Shown piece by piece: positions 1 through 9,531 of a DNA stretch of 64,000 nt. Under the pieces are notes generated by a model. That model ran no database searches. It saw nothing but the letters and a program-made list of their open reading frames with translations, and had not been told where the DNA came from. The stretch's first letter is position 1. Every line of letters starts with the position of its first letter. The translations under genes and the position numbers were made by a program. Where the stretch lies: NCBI GenBank assembly GCA_028455995.1, contig JABELC010000003.1:3844001-3908000 (forward strand), given 5' to 3'. This DNA comes from Scleromitrula shiraiana. Taxonomy: Eukaryota > Ascomycota > Leotiomycetes > Helotiales > Sclerotiniaceae.

Positions 1-715
1 TTTGCTGGGATGGAAGGATCCTCGGTGCTGTAGCTTTTGTGTATTCGGCGGTGAGCATTTTGGTAGATATTTCTCTAGGAATTGTCCCCGCCTTTATCGT
101 TGCGGACCTTCAGATAAGTCAACGAACGAAAGTCGCTATTGCTGTAACATTAGCTTTGGGCTCCGTGTAAGTATTTTCTGCTTTGATATATCGAATTTCA
201 TGGATCTATAACTGATGAAAAAAAAGAGGGAGCATATCCACAATTGTCAGAATTCCATTCTTATTTAGTCTTATTTCCAGCGAAGACCACGTGTACCATA
301 TAGCGTTAGTATCCTCGATCTACCATTTTAATGCAACTCTAACCCTCATGAATGTAGGAATGTTATCAGTGTAACAGTTGTAGAGATGGCGGCGGGCATT
401 ATCACATGCTGCTTAGCAACGTTGAAGCCGCTATTACGAACATTTTTCGATAAACGCGACGGCTCGTTCGGATCGCAAGGAAATCTCCACAGTCGAGACC
501 GGAGACACAACCAACTGGGAGGACCAAATGATATACAATTACAGCTTCGACCAGATTTGAGAATTGTGGGCTTTACGACTATAATTACCAGTAATGGGCG
601 ATCGTCTAGCTTGAATAGAAGTATTGATGTTAAAACGGAGACTTGGTTTACGACTGCCGATGATACGAGTGGGAAGGCCATAACGGTAGTAGAGCCTATG
701 TATCATATTAGATGA
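1..715 (+). CDS. Rhodopsin-domain integral membrane protein, PTH11-like (3' part only)
   Basis: The gene enters from the left edge. Exon 3..166 (reading frame begins at base 3) and exon 358..715 are joined across an intron 167..357 with donor GTAAGT and acceptor TAG, leaving an open frame of about 173 residues. The visible part starts CWDGRILGAVAFVYSAVSIL, then continues with two hydrophobic spans separated by QISQRTK and ends with VVEMAAGIITCCLATLKPLL followed by a charged cytoplasmic tail. That layout (last transmembrane helices, then a polar tail) is typical of the fungal rhodopsin-like domain of PTH11-type receptors, which sit in the plasma membrane and are linked to surface and nutrient sensing. 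The ligand cannot be inferred. The start and first helices lie outside the window. A second, broken member of this family lies at 37995-38580. Confidence 0.75.
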
Positions 716-2212
716 GATTAAACATGGTAATGGATTCTAACGAGAATTTTCCTATTATATATAGCAGTTCTCAGTTAGCGTTCACAGGCAATCTTAATCA
801 CTTCCTCTTGTAATCGATCTGATCTGGGAGAGCTATGAACCTTAGACATATATGGGGGGTTGTGCTTCAGTACTGGTTATTGTTAGGTCATATCATGGAA
901 GAGTGGAGATACCTTCACATAGAGAAAAGCTAGGGCTCAAAGAATGGGTTGGCGTAATATATGGAAGTTCACAGGGTGTCATAGGACGGCAATTCCAAGT
1001 AGAATGATAATATTCTGATATCGTTTGTGGTGAACGGAAGTATGGAAGTCGTGAAATTCGAAGATCATCTGCAATCACTTGGGCCCCAAGCCGTAGAAAT
1101 TTTCTTTTATGTCTTGAAAGAGTAACCTTTAGGAAGGGTGAGTTCTTTGATTCATAGCCCAGAACTTGTCGAATTTTATCTTTATGTTTCTCATAGTTAC
1201 TGCAATCTAAAACCTACAATCTAGAATACAGTTAGAGGGAGCTTCACTTAAACTACACGAGTTCCTGTTGACATTGCCGAATTTTTTTTCGCATAATTGA
1301 TAACAGTCCTGATGGTGGTAAAAATGTAAGGCGGAAGTGCGGTATCGCCCAGAAGAAGTCCGAGATGAGAAAGTATAGATGAGTTGTGCGACTTGATGAT
1401 CACTAGATACTTTTGACTAAGAGACAGGCGATCCTGAAGTGCAGGATGCTTGTCTAGACGATCGTGCAACTCTTTGATCTCTTTTCCAGCTCATTTTTCA
1501 TGATTGTTCTGCACGTTAACTTACTATACTGACGGTGCACGTGGTTGGTACATGCCTCTTATATTACTATATAATTGACATAGCCTTTCGGCCACGATTC
1601 ACTCTTTTAATTAATATATATGATTCTTTTCTTCGTACTTCATATAAAGAAAAAGATCATATATGAATATACGTTTTTACTATTGTTAACAATTTACTTA
1701 AATGATCCCAACATATACTAAGATATCGAAAATAAAAATTCTGTCCAACAGCTCGCGGATAGTGTAAATTTCCATAAAGAGAACATATTCCGATTTACCT
1801 TGCATTAAGTATCAATACCTGAGCAATGTTGGTCTATGTATGTCAAGTGAATCTAGTTATTGAACTCAACAGCAAGACAGCCAATCATGAGCCTACTACA
1901 GCATTTTTCGAAGTCGTTGATTCTCGCCATAACCGCAGCCACACTGCTGCAATCTCGAATATACGGCAAATCAAGCAAAACTCGGTTCAACACTTAGCTG
2001 TCACCACCTTACATCAATACCGATTCGAGAAAAGTACGAGATATCAACAAATCTTTGTATGGAGGAAATAAAAATAGAACATTAAGCAGCGATACTACTC
2101 CGCCACTACCCCTGTGCATTGCTCGCCGCTCATCCAGGCACATACTACGACCTCAGCCTCATCATAGAAGACCTAACAATTTTGATCAAAAGAACGTATT
2201 CAAACACACACA
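716..2212. other. Intergenic, no gene recognised
   Basis: Only short ORFs (under 85 codons) with no family signature are present. A homopurine or AT-rich stretch lies near 1600-1740. No RNA gene or repeat was recognised. The segment separates the receptor gene from a decayed amidase. Confidence 0.5.
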
Positions 2213-2930
2213 ATGATAACCCATGCGATATCAAAAATTAGCAACGATAAAATGATTGACCTTGTTCATGTCTCAACTATCGACCTTCAGAAATTGCAGA
2301 TTGAGGGTAGCTTGACCAGTTGTGATCGAGCTAAGCTGAGTCTACAGCAGATTGAGAAGTATGACAAAAAAGGACCTCAGCTGCGCGCAATGATCGCCGT
2401 TCCCCAGGAAATAGTTTTCGAGAGAGCATGATTCCTTGACAACGAAAGAAGAACTGGCAGATTTCTAGGACCTCTGCATGGCATACCAATCATACACATT
2501 TTTAGGATATTATTAACACTCCACCCGAGTGGGGTATACTTACAACCCAAGGTTCTTGGGTATTAGCTAAATCTAAACATCGGCCAGAGGCTCCCCTTGT
2601 CAAGAAGGTTTGAAACTGACGCCTAATTTATCTGGTTTTGTCTCTGACATTGGGTAGCTTCTTGATGCCGGCGTAGTGATTATTTGAAAGACGAGTTTGT
2701 GGGTACTTCTCCCCTGATCTGTACCTTCTTGTTAATTGTGAACAGGAATTTCATTCTGCCAAGTAGGTCTTCTCTAGTTGTTATCGTCGCTCTAACCGCT
2801 TGTTAGGGAACCAGAAGGAGTCGGTGGTCTATCAGCTATAAACGGGCAAAGCCAGTCGGCATATGATGGGGGTTTTGTTGAAGTTGGTGATGAGCCGTTC
2901 GCACATCGGTTAAGATCTGGTCCGCTCCAT
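2213..2930 (+). pseudogene. Amidase-signature family relic (N-terminal part)
   Basis: The first frame (2213-2428) reads like the start of fungal amidases: IDLQKLQIEGSLTSCDRAK, then QQIEKYDKKGPQLRAMI. After an in-frame TGA the same frame gives LDNERRTGRFLGPLHGIPII. A frameshift near 2500 is then needed to read NTPPEWGILTTQGSWVLAKS and APLVKK, followed by a probable old intron ending at TAG before LLDAGVVII and KTSL, and finally AINGQSQSAYDGGFVEVGDE near 2840-2890. The order matches the family. The lysine expected just after GIPII (VKD in active members) is not present, and the Gly/Ser-rich catalytic segment is absent because similarity stops where AT-rich DNA begins. The gene is therefore truncated, frameshifted and interrupted by at least two stops. 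Active members hydrolyse amide bonds; this copy cannot. Confidence 0.75.
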
Positions 2931-2939
2931 TCGCAATCA

Positions 2940-3560
2940 AAATTGTATTTTCTTATTTTTTTTAAACTACTACTCCTACTAGTAGTACTACCGTGACGGT
3001 ACTAATTTTAAAAATAGTATTTATGTTATTTAAAATTTTTATAATAAATCTTCTTTATATATTTATTTCTTTTTTAATACTACTATTAATTACTAACTTG
3101 AAGTTTTTTTGAATAAATATTTAGTATATAATCCGAGTCATAGTATGATCACTGGCAAATTATTTTACATAATTTTTGTATTACTATGATACTAGTAGTA
3201 GTATATAAAATCTTTACTACTAGTAGTAAAAATAAGTACTATATGATAATTAGTAGTACTATTACTAGTAGTATAAAAATTATAGCATTAAAAGATGATC
3301 CAAGTCCAAGTCGTTTAATTAGGCTTTACTATTTATTGATTTATTTTCAAAATCATTACTTAAATATTTAAACAAGTTTACTTTTTTTACTACTACTACT
3401 AGTAGTTCTAGTACTAGTAGTAACTTGAATATTAATATACTAACTTGAAGTTATAGACTCGGAATATTAAATTAAAATAAGAACTTGTCAAGTTGTACAT
3501 ACTAGTACTAAATCGATTTACTAGCCTCAGGTTGTAACACTTTCATTTTAAATCGAATTA
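2940..3560. other. AT-rich segment with scattered ACTAGTAGT-type motifs
   Basis: Sequence is dominated by A and T, with many short runs of ACT/AGT triplets that form small palindromes such as ACTAGTAGT (near 2970, 3190, 3225, 3260, 3400 and 3415). No coding potential is seen. It looks like mutated repeat DNA, possibly RIP-affected, and it truncates the amidase relic on its left. Confidence 0.55.
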
Positions 3561-3655
3561 TTAGTTAATTAATCTATTTGTAAATAACCTTGTATTGATC
3601 CATGGAGTAGATCGATTTACCAATAGTCCGGATTTGCGAATGGGGTACGGACTCG

Positions 3656-4012
3656 AGGATTCGGGTGACCCATAGCTGACTAATCTACGCTTAGCTACAA
3701 ATTTAAACGGAGGTTTACTTCATTATAAACAGTATCCTAAACAGGGAATTAGTAGCACTATAGTAAAATCACTTATAGAGCTGGTTCACTATATAAGAAG
3801 TGGGATCATCCATTTCTTAAGATGGATCATCCGGAAGATTCGGGCGATCCATAGCTAACTAATCTACGCTTAGCTACAAACAGAGGTTTGTTTTATTATA
3901 AACAGTATCCTAAACAGGGAATTAATAGCACTATAGTAAAATCACTGCTAAGACTGTTTCACTACTATGTAAGAAGTGGGATGTATTTCTTAGGATGGGT
4001 ATGGAGGATTCA
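3656..4012 (+). repeat. Two tandem copies of a ~179-bp dispersed repeat
   Basis: Copy 1 (about 3656-3834) and copy 2 (about 3836-4012) share, in order: GATTCGGG, CCATAGCTGACTAATCTACG (one change in copy 2), CTTAGCTACAAA, a TTTATTATAAACAGTATCC-type segment, AAACAGGGAATTA, GCACTATAGTAAAATCAC, TAAGAAGTGGGAT and CTTAGGATGG (AAGATGG in copy 1). Period is about 179 bp. Further reverse-complement copies are at 44200-44346 and, partly, 4303-4376. No ORF spans it, so it may be a non-autonomous element or a solo LTR. Its class is unknown. Confidence 0.8.
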
Positions 4013-4302
4013 ATCGTCATTCAACCTACCACCTGCCTGCGATAGTTATCCGTCACAGTGAAGAGCTCAGGTGGTAAGCGCCACTGTTCTGGGTTGACAA
4101 AGCCTAACTTGAAATCACTTCATGTTTTGGTACGATCAACCGCCAGCTCCACAGGTTTTTTTTTTGGCAGTTTGAAGTATGACGTTAGTCAACTGTCCCA
4201 GAGGGTGATTTTCAAATCGTACAAGTTTGATAGGCTCGTTAGGGTTTGGATCGAACCATTTGCCTCACCGCCCATTCAGATTGGACTATATCCAGCTGCA
4301 AC

Positions 4303-4376
4303 CCCCATCTTAGTAAGAAATACATCCCACTTATTACATATTGAAGGAACCCTGATGGTGATTTTACTAATGAGAT
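4303..4376 (-). repeat. Partial reverse copy of the 179-bp repeat
   Basis: The segment AGAAATACATCCCACTTATT followed by GGTGATTTTACTA matches the reverse complement of the AGTAAAATCAC...AAGTGGGATGTATTTCTTA part of the tandem copies 300-600 bp to the left. It carries only about 75 bp of the unit. Confidence 0.6.
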
Positions 4377-4729
4377 ACAAGACAAGATCAGAAAGCTTGG
4401 CACAGTGGTCTGCCCAGTGGCTCCGCTACATCCATCCACAATAAAGGGTGGGTTTCTTGTCATAATTAGTAATTCGTGTCGATGTTAGGAATAGGTTCCT
4501 TCCGCTAAATGATATAATTCAGATGGAGAGTTTCGAGACACAGTTGATACTTACTTTCAAACTTTGGTTTCTTTAGAAGTGAGATCTTTATCAGATATCA
4601 TCCAATTTGACGTGAAACATCTAGAATTGCATGCTGGAATAAGTATTCTATCTTGCATTTTTGGCTTTTATGTATCGATATTGTATAGGCCAATTGTGGT
4701 TCATTATTGTCTAGGAATTTAAGCAAACT

Positions 4730-5140
4730 CTAGAGCAATGGCTTAGAGTACGCCGACAAGTGATTGATTATGCTGGCGAGAAGGGTCTTTTAAAAGTCAT
4801 GATGAGCTATCTCTCGATGTTATCTGCGCTTTTGCAGATGGCCAAATATCTGAGATACTTGCTCTGGCGGGGATGTGAAAGATCTTGTAAGATGACTTGT
4901 GATCAGCGAACTGGCCGATGCAGGAGCACCTACTGCTGACGTGCCTCTCAGTTTCATTGAGCCCAGTTGTCGACTTTTTGGTCTAATGCTCGTTAGAAGA
5001 CCAGGTTCCGAAAGTAGGCTACTGGAGTTGATGTATCTGTTCGAAGCATCGACTCCCAAGTGGAAATTGCCCCCGTTGGTGAAGTAAATTATCTTCGTAG
5101 ACCTTCCATGAAGGCTAATCGTTGAAGGTGCAAGCAAATC
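4730..5140 (+). other. Possible decayed coding sequence, family unknown
   Basis: Three overlapping plus-strand frames each show a protein-like stretch but none is open throughout: one contains RRQVIDYAGEKGLLK, the next HDELSLDVICAFADGQISE, the third ELADAGAPTADVPLSFIEP then LFGLMLVRRPGSESRLLELM. Hand-over between frames suggests an old gene with two frameshifts. I do not recognise the family. It could also be chance. Confidence 0.3.
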
Positions 5141-6744
5141 AATTAGTCCGAGTATTGAAATGAATCAGATTATCACTGCAACTATAATTTGTGGCTTCTG
5201 ATTCTCGGCAACTAATAGGACAGCATCCTACAACTACTATATAGCGATACGGGAATGTAAGCACTACTTACGCACCCTTCAATCCAATTAGTTATTTTTC
5301 GAGATTGCAGTGTCAACGCAGAAAGCATAGAATTGGAACTCTAATTTGTACAGCATAGATTAAATGAACCCTTATTCAATGAACTTCCCCATTCTTAAAG
5401 GAGACTCATACTAAACTGGAACCTGCGCACTATCGGTCTTTAGCCCCCAATTACAGCTGTTCTACTGAACTTTCAGCAATTCATTTTAAGTCGAAAACAG
5501 TCTCTCGGTTTACTTAATCAGAGTTGCAACTTAAGATTTACCAATCAAAAATCAAATATAGTTGAATATTTGCATTGTGCGTGCGTGAAGATCTCTGGAA
5601 TACTAATTATGATTGTGAAACTTTCTCCCAAAACTTTCCAAGCTCTCACAACAACAATCTAGACTTCTCAACAAAGAAAAGATGTCTTTTCTTAATAAAC
5701 TTCCCCAAGTCCGAGGTTGGATTAACATCATAAGCTTGATGGCATCTTCGACCGAAACCCAACGTTGAGACAACCCCTCTGAAGCCTCGAGACCAGTGAG
5801 TTGAGGACTACCAGTATCTTATTGAACCTTCTATGCGCTTGCCATTGATGTAAACAGTCACCGAGACTCTTCGCTGTAGCTCCGCATTGACTATAACGCA
5901 ATGATCGAGATCCAGAGCTTTATGTTGGGCTGTTGAAGATGAGGTTTGATATAGTAAGGTAGTACTCTACTTCCTGCACCTCTCAGTAGTTCCCCAAAGC
6001 TGTTACGATGTTCCAATCATATGTTAGGAATTCAAAGTTAAATGACATAAAACTTTCATGTTCCAGTTCAGTTGCTAGTCACTATACAGCGAGAATCTGT
6101 ATTCCATCACAAATCTCTTGTCTTATCAACTTCATGAATTAAGTTATAAGATGTCTGTTCAAAGGCTTAGGAGTTATCATGCTTGTCGATGGTGACTAAC
6201 ATTGAACATTGCCCCTCTTGTATCAAGAGTTTCCTAGCCAACTTGGTGGGTCATCAAAAGGAACACCAATAACACCAATCTGACCAATTCTCCCCTCATT
6301 TCTTCCAAACCGCAAGCATTGTCGACCTATGGATGGTGACCGCTTGTGCGAAATCATTAAAACCCATCATCCTCCAACCTACAAACGATCAACAGATTAG
6401 CTCCTTGTAAACGAAAGAGGCATTGGAGTTGTACTATACTTTAGTATATACCTAAAGAAGAGATTGCAAAGTCCTTCATGTATGTGATACTAACAAGGTT
6501 CCGAACTGCTGACTTTGCGAGAATCTCTAGTCCTTTTTCTTGTGATATTATGCCCCCAACAACAGTTAGTTCGCCAAAATTCTATCAGTAATGATGACAT
6601 CATGTCGCTATTGAGTAGGAGTACTCTACTTGATATCTTTGAACGAATGGCAAACCGATTGGCACCATCTATGTCAACAAACCTCTAATCATGGAAATCT
6701 TCAAAATCTGCGAGTGAGGCAGAAATACGCAGAGAGGGTTTGAA
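5141..6744. other. Intergenic or degraded DNA, no gene recognised
   Basis: No ORF of note is present. A short methionine-started frame at 5681 (MSFLNKLPQVRGWINIISLM) stops after 28 codons. A reverse-strand stretch around 6240-6330 reads EGRIGQIGVIGVPFDDPPSW, protein-like but isolated. Both may be remnants of genes; neither can be assigned. Confidence 0.35.
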
Positions 6745-7385
6745 CTATGAGTAGTGTGAGATCCTGCCGTTATCAAACATAAAGGGAAGCTTATTAGTAT
6801 GCTCGTCCACATGTATCTCTGCATCGTTCAGAATTATAAATATCTGCTCGACATTCTCGAAACAACCGGGTTTGAATTCATGCAAATATTGAAACCCCAC
6901 GTAATTGGGCTGCACTCGATCTTCATAATCAAATAAATAGTGGCCGTAGAGTTTGCTGCGAATTAAGATGCGCTTTACATCATAGGGTTGGCCCCATTTT
7001 TGCAATGCCAGTCATGTTGATTCTTGCCGTACAAGGCTTAACGAGTCATCATCCTCTATCAAGAAGCTATCAAGATGAAGGTTGGTGTAGATGACTGGAA
7101 GATTAATATCATGCCCGTGACGCTGCTGTAAATTTGATAAAAAGGCATGATCTCGCTGTGGCAAATAATAGTCTAGCTTGAAATTCAGGACTACATCTCT
7201 CGACTCTCGACATATCATGGTCAAGGGACACTATTAGTCGATATTGCTTAGAACAAAAAAGCTGCCGTCAACACACCAACAATATAGCATTTTCCCGTAT
7301 AATCGAAGACATATGATACGAGGCTGAAGACTAGCATATCTTCATATTTTATATCTGAATTCGAGGGGAAGCTTTAAAAAATTCT
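6745..7385 (-). pseudogene. 2EXR-domain protein relic
   Basis: One minus-strand frame, read from about 7385 to 6745, matches the layout of the intact 2EXR protein at 31266-32363. It starts with FLKLPLEFRYKI, where a TGA stands in place of the expected Trp, then RYASLQPRIICL, then two stops (TAA TAG), then CPLTMICRESRDVVLNFK, then INLPVIYTNLHLDSFLIE. The intact copy has FRELPTELRLMVWKHASF, CPLTRTCVESREEVLRYK and LPVIYTNPDIDILWLP at the equivalent places. A further TGA at 7012-7014 interrupts the frame before LALQKWGQPYDVKRILI. With at least four stops in one otherwise continuous frame, the gene is dead. The TAA TAG could alternatively be part of an intron acceptor (CTAATAG), but the other stops remain. 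Confidence 0.75.
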
Positions 7386-8033
7386 TAAAAGTTGTATTTG
7401 CGAATGCTAATATATCAACAAGGTGGTCAGGTTTGGAACAGTATATGTAATACACCGATCTGTGAATCAATAATGTGCATTCTTTTATCTTTGAGTAGAT
7501 TTCAATCTTATTATAGAAGAGCTGATTTGATAACTTGAAAGGACAGAGTTGTTAAATAGCGAAATACCTAATCGCTGATTTGTGGAATACTAATGGGTTG
7601 AAAAGTTTGGATAAGAATAAGAGAATACCGCTCGTCGAAGTATTAGAATTGTGGACTTAGTGAAGGCTAATGTGTATGGGATTGACGGTAAAAGTACGAG
7701 AATACCGATCGTGGATGTATACATTGTTGGTTTGCAAAGAACTGTTAAATCTTGAGGTTGAAGAGGAAGTACTTCGAAGTAAAGAAACGAACGTGAGAAA
7801 GTAGATCGGAATTCAAATAAAGCCACCCCGCTTTTTATTAGAAAAATTCGGAGCAGGAAATGATCAAAGTAGTGAATATAGCGTTTCAGTTGATCGAAGA
7901 GACGAATCGAACCCCGAGATATTATGGTTGATAACTCCGGCATGCTGATAATCTCGACTTCAACCAACAAATCACTTGCAAATAAGAAGCTACCAACAAA
8001 CCACTTACTGAAGAAATATTTCCTCCATCGATC
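7386..8033. other. Intergenic, presumed promoter of the 8034 gene
   Basis: A 126-codon reverse ORF occupies 7590-7970 but has no recognisable signature and lies in AT-rich DNA. No other feature is supported. The last part presumably holds the promoter of the downstream gene. Confidence 0.4.
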
Positions 8034-8834
8034 ATGTCCGCCTCAACAACCAACAGCCCACACACACCTCCCTATCACCCATCAACTCCTCCTCCACCAC
8101 CACCACTCCCTGACTTCCCATCAACCTCAAAAAAACAACCCCCCTCCCCCCTCCGAACCCTCCTCTCCTCCCCCTTCTACCCCAACCTGCTCACCCTAAA
8201 AAGCACCTACATCTCCGAGAAGCGCATCCTGCTACAAACATTACATGAGCTTCTTTTAGCTTTTAGAGCGCTTTGTCTATCTACTTCTCCCTCCCATCCA
8301 TCCCAGCTTAAATCCCGATCTTACATCTCATCTCAAATCCAATCCCCCTCTCCTTCTATCTCTCCCTCCCAACCCAACACACTTAGACTCAAACCCAAAC
8401 CCAAATCCACGAATACCCACTCCCATCGCACCACCATCCCCCGCCACACGCAAAAATTATCACAAAAAATATCACTGCAAGAATCTAACATCCTCATAAG
8501 TACTCAACTTCGTAAAATAATCCACCACCACGAGGAATTCAAGAGGAAATGGGGGATTGAGATCGCGAGATGGGGGGAGGATGTGGGTGGTGTGGTTGGG
8601 AGGGGGATGGTGGGGGTGGTGAGGGTGAGGATGGATGGGATGGGTGGGATGGAGATGGGGAAGCGGGAGGGAGATTACGCGAGGGGTATTCTGGGGACGG
8701 GGAAAGGAAAGGAAAAGGGAAAGCGGGATAGGGAGAAGGAGCAGGAGAGGGAGGGGGAGGAAAGGTGGATGGATTTAGATGGGATCTTGGTGGAGGTTGA
8801 GATGGGGTTTAGCAGGGATGAAGAGGCGGGGTGA
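8034..8834 (+). CDS. Hypothetical protein, Pro-rich N-half and Gly/Glu-rich C-half
   Basis: Single-exon frame of 266 codons beginning MSASTTNSPHTPPYHPSTPP. A proline run lies near residues 18-25. The segment SPLRTLLSSPFYPNLLTLKS (about 38-57) followed by YISEKRILLQTLHELLLAFR looks like a folded helical core. A second helix-like stretch is at STQLRKIIHHHEEFKRKWGI (about 155-174). The C-terminal 80 residues are Gly/Val/Met, then Lys/Glu/Arg. I recognise no domain. Base composition is extreme: 8101-8160 has 33 C and 2 G, whereas 8581-8640 has 38 G and no C, with the switch near 8500. Low-complexity protein ends are thus dictated by DNA composition. The open frame through both biased halves supports a real gene. 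Confidence 0.6.
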   Translation: MSASTTNSPHTPPYHPSTPPPPPPLPDFPSTSKKQPPSPLRTLLSSPFYPNLLTLKSTYISEKRILLQTLHELLLAFRALCLSTSPSHPSQLKSRSYISSQIQSPSPSISPSQPNTLRLKPKPKSTNTHSHRTTIPRHTQKLSQKISLQESNILISTQLRKIIHHHEEFKRKWGIEIARWGEDVGGVVGRGMVGVVRVRMDGMGGMEMGKREGDYARGILGTGKGKEKGKRDREKEQEREGEERWMDLDGILVEVEMGFSRDEEAG

Positions 8835-9531
8835 TGAGGTGATTGGTGATTGATATGGTTAATATGGTTTGACGCACTGGGAGGATTAGTTATGGATTTG
8901 GGAGGCTGGTAGGGAAGGCGATATGGAGTCTTGCGTATTTAGGGTAAATAGACCGTGGAATGGAGATAGTTGTTGGTGGCGTAGATTTCGATGTGAGATG
9001 GATACTATACTATTAGAAATTTAAATTCAATAATGAACGAGCACTGGAAACTATTGGGTATTCGTTCACTCATTCAGGTATTTGATATACGTGGAAAAGT
9101 GCAGATAAAGAATAACATGTGAAGATGCATTTATAGGCGTATGTATGGGATTGTGAGTGAACTTGATTTTAGTTCCAAAGGTTTATCTGTGGAAACAATC
9201 TTGAAAGAATATGAATAAGTGTACTCAAACTGAATTAGTTTGGCACTGACGACAGATGGAAATGAAGAAAACAGCAAGCACAGGCGGTGAATGAATTGAA
9301 AATAATGATAGCCAAGTACATCATCACGAATGAATTAAGATGCAAGTCACTTGAAAGATGATGGACGATATATATGTTTTAATATTGTTTATTCTTTCTC
9401 CATACCGAAAATTGGTTTACGACTTTTAACCTATTTCAAAACGCCCACCAACTCCATGAGTGATCCACCCACCATATTTGATCGAACCAAATGTACTTCT
9501 TTATAGCAAAGGTTATGATATTTAAAAGATA
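8835..9531. other. Intergenic between convergent genes
   Basis: No ORF or RNA gene is recognised. This is the shared 3' flank of the hypothetical gene and the IMP dehydrogenase gene, which converge here. Confidence 0.5.

Noticed and set aside
1826..2071. 81-codon plus ORF
   Set aside because: No recognisable motif, no neighbours that support it.
4058..4444. 128-codon plus ORF and 74-codon minus ORF
   Set aside because: They overlap a partial repeat copy on opposite strands and show no protein family pattern.
7590..7970. 126-codon minus ORF
   Set aside because: No family signature, AT-rich codon use and location in the promoter of the 8034 gene; judged chance.
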